A stretch of DNA of 64,000 bases from Megachile rotundata (GCF_050947335.1 NW_027473521.1:186001-250000); one strand, 5' to 3'. Counted from the stretch's first letter, positions 1 through 16,001 are shown. The notes: a model not told the origin generated them from the letters alone. Program-made: numbers and translations.

Positions 1-2600
1 ATATTATTAGCCATATTATGCTTATATGATCGATAGAACGACAATTACTATACTTATTACTCTTATTATTATCAATCTAACTCATATTTTTAGCCATATT
101 ATGCTTATATGAGCAATAGAACTACAATTACTATATTTATTACACTCACTATTATCAATCTAACTCATATTATTAACCAAATTATGCAGATATGATCGAT
201 AGGACGACAATTACTATACTTATTACTCTTATTATTATCCATCTATCTCATATTATTCGCCATATTATGGTTATATGATCGAGAGAACGACAATTACTCT
301 ACTTATTACTCTTATTATTATCAATCTAACTCATACTATTAGCCATATTATGCTTATATGATCGACAGAACGACAATTACTATACTGATTACACTCACTA
401 TTATCAGTCTAACTCATATTATTAGCCATATTATGCTTATATGATCGATAGAACGACAATTACTATACTCATTTCTCTTATTATTATCAATCTAACTCAT
501 ATTATTAGCCATATTATGCATATATGACCGATAGAACGACAATTACTATACTCATTACTCTTATTATTATCAATCTAACTCATATTATTAGCCATATTAG
601 GCTTATATGATCGATAGGACGACAATTACTATACTCACTCCTCTTATTATTATCAATCTAACTCATATTATTAGCCATATTATGCTTATATGATCGATAG
701 GACGACAATTACTATACTTATTACTCTTATTATTATCAATCTAACTCATATTATTAGCCATATTATGCTTATATGATTGATAGGACGACAATTACTATAC
801 TCACTCCTCTTATTATTATCAATGTAACTCATATTATTAGCCATATTATGCTTATATGATCGATAGAACGACAATTACTATACTTATTACTCTTATTATT
901 ATCAATCTAACTCATATTATTAGCCATATTATGCTTATATGAGCAATAGAACTACAATTACTATATTTATTACACTCACTATTATCAATCTAACTCATAT
1001 TATTAACCAAATTATGCAGATATGATCGATAGGACGACAATTACTATACTTATTACTCTTATTATTATCCATCTATCTCATATTATTCGCCATATTATGG
1101 TTATATGATCGAGAGAACGACAATTACTCTACTTATTACTCTTATTATTATCAATCTAACTCATATTATTAGCCATATTATGCTTATATGAGCAATAGAA
1201 CTACATTTACTATACTTATTACGCTTATAATTATCAATCTAACTCATATTATTAACCATATTATGCAGATATGAGCGATAGAACTACAATTACTATACTC
1301 ATTACTCTTATTATTATCAATCTAACTCATATTATTAGCCATATTATGCTTATATGATCGATAGGACGACAATTACTATACTCACTCCTCTTATTATTAT
1401 CAATCTAACTCATATTATTAGCCATATTATGCTTATATGATCGATAGAACGACAATTACTATACTTATTACTCTTATTATTATCAATCTAACTCATATTA
1501 TTAGCCATATTATGCTTATATGAGCAATAGAACTACATTTACTATACTTATTACGCTTATAATTATCAATCTAACTCATATTATTAACCATATTATGCAG
1601 ATATTAGCGATAGAACTACAATTACTATACTCATTACTCTTATTATTATCAATCTAACTCATATTATTAGCCATATTATGCTTATATGATCGATAGGACG
1701 ACAATTACTGTACTCACTCCTCTTATTATTATCAATCTAACTCATATTATTAGCCATATTATGCTTATATGATCGATAGAACGACAATTACTATACTTAT
1801 TACTCTTATTATTATCAATCTAACTCATATTTTTAGCCATATTATGCTTATATGAGCAATAGAACTACAATTACTATATTTATTACACTCACTATTATCA
1901 ATCTAACTCATATTATTAACCAAATTATGCAGATATGATCGATAGGACGACAATTACTATACTTATTACTCTTATTATTATCCATCTATCTCATATTATT
2001 CGCCATATTATGGTTATATGATCGACAGAACGACAATTACTATACTGATTACACTCACTATTATCAGTCTAACTCATATTATTAGCCATATTATGCTTAT
2101 ATGATCGATAGAACGACAATTACTATACTCATTTCTCTTATTATTATCAATCTAACTCATATTATTAGCCATATTATGCATATATGACCGATAGAACGAC
2201 AATTACTATACTCATTACTCTTATTATTATCAATCTAACTCATATTATTAGCCATATTAGGCTTATATGATCGATAGGACGACAATTACTATACTCACTC
2301 CTCTTATTATTATCAATCTAACTCATATTATTAGCCATATTATGCTTATATGATCGATAGAACGACAATTACTATACTTATTACTCTTATTATTATCAAT
2401 CTAACTCATATTATTAGCCATATTATGCTTATATGATTGATAGGACGACAATTACTATACTCACTCCTCTTATTATTATCAATGTAACTCATATTATTAG
2501 CCATATTATGCTTATATGATCGATAGAACGACAATTACTATACTTATTACTCTTATTATTATCAATCTAACTCATATTATTAGCCATATTATGCTTATAT
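1..2600 (+). repeat. Higher-order repeat, about 1.7-kb offset
   Basis: The variant order from 1 to about 268 recurs from 1744 to about 2011, an offset of 1,743 bp or 21 monomers. Both copies carry the rare CTCATATTTTTAGCC start (81 and 1824). From about 361 the matching offset drops to 1,660 bp or 20 monomers (ATCGACAGAA at 361 and 2021). One copy therefore lost or gained a single monomer. These are approximate limits read by eye. Confidence 0.75.
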
Positions 2601-2619
2601 GAGCAATAGAACTACAATT

Positions 2620-4780
2620 ACTATATTTATTACACTCACTATTATCAATCTAACACATATTATTAACCAAATTATGCAGATATGATCGATAGGACGACAA
2701 TTACTATACTTATTACTCTTATTATTATCCATCTATCTCATATTATTAGCCATATTATGGTTATATGATCGAGAGAACGACAATTACTCTACTTATTACT
2801 CTTATTATTATCAATCTAACTCATACTATTAGCCATATTATGCTTATATGATCGACAGAACCACAATTACTATACTGATTACACTCACTATAATCAGTCT
2901 AACTCATATTATTAGCCATATTATGCTTATATGATCGATAGAACGACAATTACTATACTCATTTCTCTTATTATTATCAATCTAACTCATATTATTAGCC
3001 ATATTATGCATATATGACCGATAGAACGACAATTACTATACTCACTCCTCTTATTATTATCAATCTAACTCATATTATTAGCCATATTATGCTTATATGA
3101 TCGATAGAACGACAATTACTATATTTATTACACTCACTATTATCAATCTAACTCATATTATTAACCAAATTATGCAGATATGATCGATAGGACGACAATT
3201 ACTATACTTATTACTCTTATTATTATCAATCTAACTCATATTATTAGCCATATTATGCAGATATAATCGATAGAAGTACAATTACTATACTCATTACTCT
3301 TATTATTATCAATCTAACTCATATTATTAGCCATATTATGCTTATATGATCGATAGAACTACAATTACTATACTTATTACTCTTATTATTATCAATCTAA
3401 CTCATACTAATAACCATATTATGCAGATATAATCGATAGAACTACAACTACTATACTCATTACTCTTATTATTATCAATCTAACTCATATTATTAGCCAT
3501 ATTATGCTTATATGATCGATAGAACGACAATTACTATACTCACTACTCTTATTATTATCCATCTAACTCAAATTATTCGCCACATTATGCTTATATGATC
3601 GACAGAACGACAATTACTATACTTATTACACTCAATATTATCAATCTAACTCATATTATTAACCACATTATGCAGATATGATCGATAGAACGACAATTAC
3701 TATATTTATTACACTCACTATTATCAATCTAACACATATTATTAACCAAATTATGCAGATATGATCGATAGGACGACAATTACTATACTTATTACTCTTA
3801 TTATTATCCATCTATCTCATATTATTAGCCATATTATGGTTATATGATCGAGAGAACGACAATTACTCTACTTATTACTCTTATTATTATCAATCTAACT
3901 CATACTATTAGCCATATTATGCTTATATGATCGACAGAACCACAATTACTATACTGATTACACTCACTATAATCAGTCTAACTCATATTATTAGCCATAT
4001 TATGCTTATATGATCGATAGAACGACAATTACTATACTCATTTCTCTTATTATTATCAATCTAACTCATATTATTAGCCATATTATGCATATATGACCGA
4101 TAGAACGACAATTACTATACTCACTCCTCTTATTATTATCAATCTAACTCATATTATTAGCCATATTATGCTTATATGATCGATAGAACGACAATTACTA
4201 TATTTATTACACTCACTATTATCAATCTAACTCATATTATTAACCAAATTATGCAGATATGATCGATAGGACGACAATTACTATACTTATTACTCTTATT
4301 ATTATCAATCTAACTCATATTATTAGCCATATTATGCAGATATAATCGATAGAAGTACAATTACTATACTCATTACTCTTATTATTATCAATCTAACTCA
4401 TATTATTAGCCATATTATGCTTATATGATCGATAGAACTACAATTACTATACTTATTACTCTTATTATTATCAATCTAACTCATACTAATAACCATATTA
4501 TGCAGATATAATCGATAGAACTACAACTACTATACTCATTACTCTTATTATTATCAATCTAACTCATATTATTAGCCATATTATGCTTATATGATCGATA
4601 GAACGACAATTACTATACTCACTACTCTTATTATTATCCATCTAACTCAAATTATTCGCCACATTATGCTTATATGATCGACAGAACGACAATTACTATA
4701 CTTATTACACTCAATATTATCAATCTAACTCATATTATTAACCACATTATGCAGATATGATCGATAGAACGACAATTACT
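2620..4780 (+). repeat. Tandem duplication of a 13-monomer block (1,079 bp)
   Basis: Two adjacent copies, about 2620-3700 and about 3700-4780, carry the same series of variant monomers at an offset of exactly 1,079 bp (13 x 83). Markers are GAAGTACA at 3273 and 4352, and CTCAATATTA at 3631 and 4710. The second copy diverges from the first after about 4783, where CTGATTACAC replaces TTTATTACAC. Boundaries are accurate to within part of a monomer. Confidence 0.85.
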
Positions 4781-7700
4781 ATACTGATTACACTCACTAT
4801 TATCAATCTAAGTCATATTATTAACCATATTATGCAGATATGATCAATAGAACGACAATTACTATTCTTATTACTCTTATAATTATCAATCTAACTCATA
4901 TTATTAGCCATATTATGCTCATATGATCGATAGAACGACAATTACTATACTCATTACTCTTATTATTATCAATCTAACTCACATTATTAGCCATATTATG
5001 CTTCTATGATCGATAGAACGACAATTACTATACTCACTACTCTTATTATTATCAATCTAAGTCATATTATTAGCCATATTATGCTTATATGATCGATAGA
5101 ACTACATTTACTATACTTATTACGCTTATTATTATCAATCTAACTCATATTATTAGCCATATTATGCTTATATGATCGATAGGACGACAATTACTATACT
5201 CACTCCTCTTATTATTATCAATCTAACTCATATTATTAGCCATATTATGCTTACATGATCGATAGGACGACAATTACTATACTCACTCCTCTTATTATTA
5301 TCAATCTAACTCATATTATTAGCCATATTATGCTTATATGATCGATAGAACGACAATTACTATACTTATTACTCCTATTATTATCAATCTAACTCATATT
5401 ATTAGCCATATTATGCTTATATGAGCAATAGAACTACAATTACTATATTTATTACACTCACTATTATCAATCTAACACATATTATTAACCAAATTATGCA
5501 GATATGATCGATAGGACGACGATTACTATACATATTACTCTTATTATTATCCATCTATCTCAAATTATTAGCCATATTATGCTTATATGATCGATAGAAC
5601 GACAATTACTATACTCATTTCTCTTATTTTTATCAATCTAACTCATATTATTAGCCATATTATGCATATATGACCGATAGAACGACAATTACTATACTCA
5701 TTACTCTTATTATTATCAATTTAACTCATAGTATTAACCTAATTATGCTTATATGAGCAATAGAACTGCAATTACTATACTTATTACTCTTATTATTATC
5801 AATCTAACTCATATTATTAGCCATATTATGCTTATATGAGCAATAGAACTACAATTACTATACTTATTACACTCACTATTATCAATCCAACTCATATTAT
5901 TAACCATATTATGCAGATATGATCGATAAAACGACAATTACTATACTTATTACTCTTATTATTATCAATCTAACTCATATTATTAGCCATATTATGCAGA
6001 TATAATCGATAGAACTACAATTACTATACTCATTACTCTTATTATTATCAATCTAACTCATATTATTAGCCATATTATGCTTATATGATCGATAGAACTA
6101 CATTTACTATACTTATTACGCTTATAATTATCAATCTAACTCATATTATTAACCATATTATGCAGATATGAGCGATAGAACTACAATTACTATACTCATT
6201 ACTCTTATTATTATCAATCTAACTCATATTATTAGCCATATTATGCTTATATGATCGATAGGACGACAATTACTATACTCACTCCTCTTATTATTATCAA
6301 TCTAACTCATATTATTAGCCATATTATGCTTATATGATCGATAGAACGACAATTACTATACTTATTACTCTTATTATTATCAATCTAACTCATATTATTA
6401 GCCATATTATGCTTATATGAGCAATAGAACTACATTTACTATACTTATTACGCTTATAATTATCAATCTAACTCATATTATTAACCATATTATGCAGATA
6501 TTAGCGATAGAACTACAATTACTATACTCATTACTCTTATTATTATCAATCTAACTCATATTATTAGCCATATTATGCTTATATGATCGATAGGACGACA
6601 ATTACTATACTCACTCCTCTTATTATTATCAATCTAACTCATATTATTAGCCATATTATGCTTATATGATCGATAGAACGACAATTACTATACTTATTAC
6701 TCTTATTATTATCAATCTAACTCATATTATTAGCCATATTATGCTTATATGAGCAATAGAACTACAATTACTATATTTATTACACTCACTATTATCAATC
6801 TAACTCATATTATTAACCAAATTATGCAGATATGATCGATAGGACGACAATTACTATACTTATTACTCTTATTATTATCCATCTATCTCATATTATTCGC
6901 CATATTATGGTTATATGATCGAGAGAACGACATTTACTCTACTTATTTCTCTTATTATTATCAATCTAACTCATACTATTAGCCATATTATGCTTATATG
7001 ATCGACAGAACGACAATTACTATACTGATTACACTCACTATTATCAGTCTAACTCATATTATTAGCCATATTATGCTTATATGATCGATAGAACGACAAT
7101 TACTATACTCATTTCTCTTATTATTATCAATCTAACTCATATTATTAGCCATATTATGCATATATGACCGATAGAACGACAATTACTATACTCATTACTC
7201 TTATTATTATCAATCTAACTCATATTATTAGCCATATTAGGCTTATATGATCGATAGGACGACAATTACTATACTCACTCCTCTTATTATTATCAATCTA
7301 ACTCATATTATTAGCCATATTATGCTTATATGATCGATAGAACGACAATTACTATACTTATTACTCTTATTATTATCAATCTAACTCATATTATTAGCCA
7401 TATTATGCTTATATGAGCAATAAAACTACAATTACTATATTTATTACACTCACTATTATCAATCTAACACATATTATTAACCAAATTATGCAGATATGAT
7501 CGATAGGACGACAATTACTATACTTATTACTCTTATTATTATCCATCTATCTCATATTATTAGCCATATTATGGTTATATGATCGAGAGAACGACAATTA
7601 CTCTACTTATTACTCTTATTATTATCAATCTAACTCATACTATTAGCCATATTATGCTTATATGATCGACAGAACCACAATTACTATACTGATTACACTC

Positions 7701-9980
7701 ACTATAATCAGTCTAACTCATATTATTAGCCATATTATGCTTATATGATCGATAGAACGACAATTACTATACTCATTTCTCTTATTATTATCAATCTAAC
7801 TCATATTATTAGCCATATTATGCATATATGACCGATAGAACGACAATTACTATACTCACTCCTCTTATTATTATCAATCTAACTCATATTATTAGCCATA
7901 TTATGCTTATATGATCGATAGAACGACAATTACTATATTTATTACACTCACTATTATCAATCTAACTCATATTATTAACCAAATTATGCAGATATGATCG
8001 ATAGGACGACAATTACTATACTTATTACTCTTATTATTATCAATCTAACTCATATTATTAGCCATATTATGCAGATATAATCGATAGAAGTACAATTACT
8101 ATACTCATTACTCTTATTATTATCAATCTAACTCATATTATTAGCCATATTATGCTTATATGATCGATAGAACTACAATTACTATACTTATTACTCTTAT
8201 TATTATCAATCTAACTCATACTAATAACCATATTATGCAGATATAATCGATAGAACTACAACTACTATACTCATTACTCTTATTATTATCAATCTAACTC
8301 ATATTATTAGCCATATTATGCTTATATGATCGATAGAACGACAATTACTATACTCACTACTCTTATTATTATCCATCTAACTCAAATTATTCGCCACATT
8401 ATGCTTATATGATCGACAGAACGACAATTACTATACTTATTACACTCAATATTATCAATCTAACTCATATTATTAACCACATTATGCAGATATGATCGAT
8501 AGAACGACAATTACTATACTGATTACACTCACTATTATCAATCTAAGTCATATTATTAACCATATTATGCAGATATGATCAATAGAACGACAATTACTAT
8601 TCTTATTACTCTTATAATTATCAATCTAACTCATATTATTAGCCATATTATGCTCATATGATCGATAGAACGACAATTACTATACTCATTACTCTTATTA
8701 TTATCAATCTAACTCACATTATTAGCCATATTATGCTTCTATGATCGATAGAACGACAATTACTATACTCACTACTCTTATTATTATCAATCTAAGTCAT
8801 ATTATTAGCCATATTATGCTTATATGATCGATAGAACTACATTTACTATACTTATTACGCTTATTATTATCAATCTAACTCATATTATTAGCCATATTAT
8901 GCTTATATGATCGATAGGACGACAATTACTATACTCACTCCTCTTATTATTATCAATCTAACTCATATTATTAGCCATATTATGCTTACATGATCGATAG
9001 GACGACAATTACTATACTCACTCCTCTTATTATTATCAATCTAACTCATATTATTAGCCATATTATGCTTATATGATCGATAGAACGACAATTACTATAC
9101 TTATTACTCCTATTATTATCAATCTAACTCATATTATTAGCCATATTATGCTTATATGAGCAATAGAACTACAATTACTATATTTATTACACTCACTATT
9201 ATCAATCTAACACATATTATTAACCAAATTATGCAGATATGATCGATAGGACGACGATTACTATACATATTACTCTTATTATTATCCATCTATCTCAAAT
9301 TATTAGCCATATTATGCTTATATGATCGATAGAACGACAATTACTATACTCATTTCTCTTATTTTTATCAATCTAACTCATATTATTAGCCATATTATGC
9401 ATATATGACCGATAGAACGACAATTACTATACTCATTACTCTTATTATTATCAATTTAACTCATAGTATTAACCTAATTATGCTTATATGAGCAATAGAA
9501 CTGCAATTACTATACTTATTACTCTTATTATTATCAATCTAACTCATATTATTAGCCATATTATGCTTATATGAGCAATAGAACTACAATTACTATACTT
9601 ATTACACTCACTATTATCAATCCAACTCATATTATTAACCATATTATGCAGATATGATCGATAAAACGACAATTACTATACTTATTACTCTTATTATTAT
9701 CAATCTAACTCATATTATTAGCCATATTATGCAGATATAATCGATAGAACTACAATTACTATACTCATTACTCTTATTATTATCAATCTAACTCATATTA
9801 TTAGCCATATTATGCTTATATGATCGATAGAACTACATTTACTATACTTATTACGCTTATAATTATCAATCTAACTCATATTATTAACCATATTATGCAG
9901 ATATGAGCGATAGAACTACAATTACTATACTCATTACTCTTATTATTATCAATCTAACTCATATTATTAGCCATATTATG
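3700..9980 (+). repeat. Higher-order repeat, 45-monomer offset (3,735 bp)
   Basis: The segment about 3700-6240 recurs at about 7440-9980, shifted by 3,735 bp (45 x 83). Shared markers are GAAGTACA (4352 and 8087) and CTCAATATTA (4710 and 8445). Before about 7440 and after about 9980 the variant order no longer matches. The segment between the copies, about 6240-7440, contains monomer series also seen near 1260-2500. Confidence 0.8.
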
Positions 9981-12900
9981 CTTATATGATCGATAGAACG
10001 ACAATTACTATACTTATTACTCTTATTATTATCAATCTAACTCATATTATTAACCATATTATGCAGATATTAGCGATAGAACTACAATTGCTATACTCAT
10101 TACTCTTATTATTATCAATCTAACTCATATTATTAGCCATATTATGCTTATATGATCGATAGGACGACAATTACTATACTCACTCCTCTTATTATTATCA
10201 ATCTAACTCATATTATTAGCCATATTATGCTTATATGATCGATAGAACGACAATTACTATACTTATTACTCTTATTATTATCAATCTAACTCATATTATT
10301 AACCAAATTATGCAGATGTGATCGATAGGACGACAATTACTATACTTATTACTCTTATTATTATCCATCTATCTCATATTATTCGCCATATTATGGTTAT
10401 ATGATCGAGAGAACGACAATTACTCTACTTATTACTCTTATTATTATCAATCTAACTCATACTATTAGCCATATTATGCTTATATGATCGACAGAACGAC
10501 AATTACTATACTGATTACACTCACTATTATCAGTCTAACTCATATTATTAGCCATATTATGCTTATATGATCGATAGAACGACAATTACTATACTCATTT
10601 CTCTTATTATTATCAATCTAACTCATATTATTAGCCATATTATGCTTATATGACCGATAGAACGACAATTACTATACTCACTCCTCTTATTATTATCAAT
10701 CTAACTCATATTATTAGCCATATTATGCTTATATGATCGATAGAACGACAATTACTATATTTATTACACTCACTATTATCAATCTAACTCATATTATTAA
10801 CCAAATTATGCAGATATGATCGATAGGACGACAATCACTATACTTATTACTCTTATTATTATCAATCTAACTCATATTATTAGCCATATTATGCTTATAT
10901 GATCGATAGGACGACAATTACTATACTCACTCCTCTTATTATTATCAATCTAACTCATATTATTAGCCATATAATGCTTACATGATCGATAGGACGGCAA
11001 TTACTATACTCACTCCTCTTATTATTATCAATCTAACTCATATTATTAGCAATATTATGCTTATATGATCGATAGAACGACAATTACTATACTTATTACT
11101 CCTATTATTATCAATCTAACTCATATTATTAGCCATATTATGCTTATATGAGCAATAGAACTACAATTACTATATTTATTACACTCACTATTATCAATCT
11201 AACACATATTATTAACCAAATTATGCAGATATGATCGATAGGACGACGATTACTATATATATTACTCTTATTATTATCCACCTATCTCAAATTATTAGCC
11301 ATATTATGCTTATATGATCGATAGAACGACAATTACTATACTCATTTCTCTTATTTTTATCAATCTAACTCATATTATTAGCCATATTATGCTTATATGA
11401 GCAATAGAACTACAATTACTATACTTATTACACTCACTATTATCAATCCAACTCATATTATTAACCATATTATGCAGATATGATCGATAGGACGACAATT
11501 ACTATACTTATTACTCTTATTATTATCAATCTAACTCATATTATTAGCCATATTATGCAGATATAATCGGTAGAACTACAATTACTATACTCATTACTCT
11601 TATTATTATCAATCTAACTCATATTATTAGCCATATTATGCTTATATGATCGATAGAACTACATTTACTATACTTATTACGCTTATAATTATCAATCTAA
11701 CTCATATTATTAGCCATATTATGCTTATATGATCGATAGAGCGACAATTACTATACTCATTACTCTTATTATTATCAATCTAACTCACATTATTAGCCAT
11801 ATTATGCTTATATGATCGATAGGACGACAATTACTATACTCACTACTCTCATTATTATCCATCTAACTCATATTATTAGCCATATTATGCTTATATGATC
11901 GATAGAACGACAATTACTATACTTATTACTCTTATTATTATCAATCTAACTCATATTATTAGCCATATTATGCTTATATGATCAATAGAACGCCAATTAC
12001 TATACTTATTGCTCTTATTATTATCAATCTAACTCATATTATTAGCCATATTATGCTTATATGATCGACAGAACGACAATTACTATACTGATTACACTCA
12101 CTATTATCAGTCTAACTCATATTACTAGCCATATTATGCTTATATGATCGATAGAACGACAATTACTATACTCATTTCTCTTATTATTATCAATCTAACT
12201 CATATTATTAGCCATATTATGCTTATATGATCGATAGAACGACAATTACTATACTCACTCCTCTTATTATTATCAATCTAACTCATATTATTAGCCATAT
12301 TATGCTTATATGATCGATAGGACGACAATTACTATACTCACTCCTCTTATTATTATCAATCTAACTCATATTATTAGCCATATAATGCTTACATGATCGA
12401 TAGGACGGCAATTACTATACTCACTCCTCTTATTATTATCAATCTAACTCATATTATTAGCAATATTATGCTTATATGATCGATAGAACGACAATTACTA
12501 TACTTATTACTCCTATTATTATCAATCTAACTCATATTATTAGCCATATTATGCTTATATGAGCAATAGAACTACAATTACTATATTTATTACACTCACT
12601 ATTATCAATCTAACACATATTATTAACCAAATTATGCAGATATGATCGATAGGACGACGATTACTATATATATTACTCTTATTATTATCCATCTATCTCA
12701 AATTATTAGCCATATTATGCTTATATGATCGATAGAACGACAATTACTATACTCATTTCTCTTATTTTTATCAATCTAACTCATATTATTAGCCATATTA
12801 TGCATATATGACCGATAGAACGACAATTACTATACTCATTACTCTTATTATTATCAATTTAACTCATAGTATTAACCTAATTATGCTTATATGAGCAATA

Positions 12901-14610
12901 GAACTGCAATTACTATACTTATTACTCTTATTATTATCAATCTAACTCATATTATTAGCCATATTATGCTTATATGAGCAATAGAACTACAATTACTATA
13001 CTTATTACACTCACTATTATCAATCCAACTCATATTATTAACCATATTATGCAGATATGATCGATAGGACGACAATTACTATACTTATTACTCTTATTAT
13101 TATCAATCTAACTCATATTATTAGCCATATTATGCAGATATAATCGGTAGAACTACAATTACTATACTCATTACTCTTATTATTATCAATCTAACTCATA
13201 TTATTAGCCATATTATGCTTATATGATCGATAGAACTACATTTACTATACTTATTACGCTTATAATTATCAATCTAACTCATATTATTAACCATATTATG
13301 CAGATATGAGCGATAGAACTACAATTACTATACTCATTACTCTTATTATTATCAATCTAACTCATATTATTAGCCATATTATGCTTATATGATCGATAGG
13401 ACGACAATTACTATACTCACTCCTCTTATTATTATCAATCTAACTCATATTATTAGCCATATTATGCTTATATGATCGATAGAACGACAATTACTATACT
13501 CATTACTCTTATTATTATCAATCTAACTCATATTATTAGCCATATTATGCTTATATGATCGATAGGACGACAATTACTATACTCACTCCTCTTATTATTA
13601 TCAATCTAACTCATATTATTAGCCATATTATGCTTATATGATCGATAGAACTGCAATTACTATACTTATTACTCTTATTATTATCAATCTAACTCATATT
13701 ATTAGCCATATTATGCTTATATGAGCAATAGAACTACAATTACTATACTTATTACACTCACTATTATCAATCCAACTCATATTATTAACCATATTATGCA
13801 GATATGATCGATAGGACGACAATTACTATACTTATTACTCTTATTATTATCCATCTATCTCATATTATTAGCCATATTATGGTTATATGATCGAGAGAAC
13901 GACAATTACTCTACTTATTACTCTTATAATTATCAATCTAACTCATATTATTAACCATATTATGCAGATATTAGCGATAGAACTACAATTGCTATACTCA
14001 TTACTCTTATTATTATCAATCTAACTCATATTATTAGCCATATTATGCTTACATGATCGATAGGACGACAATTACTATACTCACTCCTCTTATTATTATC
14101 AATCTAACTCATACTATTAGCCATATTATGCTTATATGATCGATAGAACGACAATTACTATACTTATTACTCTTATTATTATCAATCTAACTCATATTAT
14201 TAACCAAATTATGCAGATGTGATCGATAGGACGACAATTACTATACTTATTACTCTTATTATTATCCATCTATCTCATATTATTCGCCATATTATGGTTA
14301 TATGATCGAGAGAACGACAATTACTCTACTTATTACTCCTATTATTATCAATCTAACTCATACTATTAGCCATATTATGCTTATATGATCGACAGAACGA
14401 CAATTACTATACTGATTACACTCACTATTATCAGTCTAACTCATATTATTAGCCATATTATGCTTATATGATCGATAGAACGACAATTACTATACTCATT
14501 TCTCTTATTATTATCAATCTAACTCATATTATTAGCCATATTATGCTTATATGACCGATAGAACGACAATTACTATACTCACTCCTCTTATTATTATCAA
14601 TCTAACTCAT

Positions 14611-14653
14611 GATAATAACTGATTTAATTCAATTAATATGAATAATAACTCAT
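14611..14653. other. 43-bp non-satellite interruption of the array
   Basis: A monomer ends normally with CTAACTCAT at 14610 and the next ATTATTAGCC starts only at 14654. The intervening 43 bp are not monomer sequence. They contain ATAATAACT near each end (14612 and 14642) and a perfect palindrome, TTAATT-C-AATTAA, at 14624-14636. The second ATAATAACT runs into CAT and so recreates a monomer end. It appears once in the window. It may be filler DNA from a repaired break or a remnant of a small mobile sequence; its origin is not recognised. Confidence 0.85.
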
Positions 14654-15996
14654 ATTATTAGCCATATTATGCTTATATGATCGATAGAACGACAATTACT
14701 ATACTTATTACTCTTATTATTATCAATCTAACTCATATTATTAGCCATATTATGCTTATATGAGCAATAGAACTACAATTACTATACTTATTACACTCAC
14801 TATTATCATTCTAACTCATATTATTAACCAAATTATGCAGATATGATCGGTAGGACGACAATTACTATACTTATTACTCTTATTATTATCCATCTATCTC
14901 ATATTATGAGCCATATTATGCTTATATGATCGAGAGAACGACAATTACTATACTCATTTCTCTTATTATTATCAATCTAACTCATATTATTAGCCATATT
15001 ATGCATATATGACCGATAGAACGACAATTACTATACTCATTACTCTTATTATTATCAATCTAACTCATATTATTAGCCATATTATGCTTATATGATCAAT
15101 AGAACGACAATTACTATAGTTATTACTCTTATTATTATCAATCTAACTCATATTATTAGCCATATTATGCTTATATGATCGATAGAGCGACAATTACTAT
15201 ACTCATTACTCTTATTATTATCAATCTAACTCACATTATTAGCCATATTATGCTTATATGATCGATAGAACGACAATTTCTATACTCACTACTCTTATTA
15301 TTATCAATCTAACTCATATTATTAGCCATATTATGCTTATATGATCGATAGAACGACAATTACTATACTTATTACTCTTATTATTATCAATCTAACTCAT
15401 ATTATTAGCCATATTATGCTTATATGAGCAATAGAACTACAATTACTATACTTATTACACTCACTATTATCAATCTAACTCATATTATTAACCATATTAT
15501 GCAAATATGATAGATAGGACGACAATTACTATACTTATTACTCTTATTATTATCAATCTACCTCATATTATTAGCCATATTATGCTTATATGATCGATAG
15601 AACGACAACTACTATACTTTTTACTCTTGTTATTATCAATCTAACTCATATTATTAGCCATATTATGCTTATATGATCGATAGAACGGCAATTACTATAT
15701 TCATTACTCTTATTATTATCAATCTAACGCATATTATTAACCATATTATGCTTATATGAGCAATAGAACTACAATTACTATACTTATTACACTCACTATT
15801 ATCAATCTAACTCATATTAATAACCATATTATGCAGATATGATCGATAGGACGACAATTACTATACTTATTACTCTTATTATTATCCATCAATTATAGTA
15901 TTAGGTACGTAGTAGAGTGTTCCCCCGATCGGTGAAGGGGGAGAATTCGGCGAAACGACGTCGCCGTTCGGCAACGTCGAAGAGTCGAGCTGGAGG

Positions 15997-16001
15997 TCAG
16001 T
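15997..16001 (+). promoter_or_regulatory. Candidate initiator (TCAGT) in the 5' LTR
   Basis: TCAGT matches the arthropod Pol II initiator core. If A at 15999 is +1, positions +28 to +32 (16026-16030) read AGTAC, four of five matches to the downstream promoter element. No convincing TATA box lies about 30 bp upstream. A second TCAGT occurs at 16063-16067, so the start site is ambiguous. Motif reading only. Confidence 0.35.

Larger units (their letters stand above)
1..15890 (+). repeat. 83-bp satellite array, left arm
   Basis: Tandem head-to-tail array of an 83-bp monomer. Units begin at 3, 86 and 169, each starting ATTATTAGCC or a variant and ending TCAATCTAACTCAT. A typical unit has 29 A, 34 T, 14 C and 6 G, so it is about 76% A+T with a strong C-over-G excess on this strand. 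Variable positions define recurring monomer types: GATCGATAGAACG, GATCGATAGGACG, GAGCAATAGAACTAC followed by TTTATTACACTCACTATTATC, GCAGATATGATCG, and GCATATATGACCG. Every frame is closed by stops and 83 is not a multiple of three, so it is non-coding. It holds no gene or RNA gene. The phase is broken only by the 43-bp interruption at 14611. A centromeric or pericentromeric role is inferred from size and homogeneity, not shown. Confidence 0.98.

Noticed and set aside
3..85. Hammerhead ribozyme in the satellite monomer, as in some insect satellites
   Set aside because: The conserved CTGATGA and GAAA core segments are absent on either strand.
3..85. CENP-B box
   Set aside because: No match to the TTCG....A..CGGG pattern; the monomer has no CGGG.
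1..15890. AATAAA-like or TATA-like motifs in monomers as promoters or terminators
   Set aside because: At 76% A+T such strings are expected by chance and recur in every unit with no associated gene.
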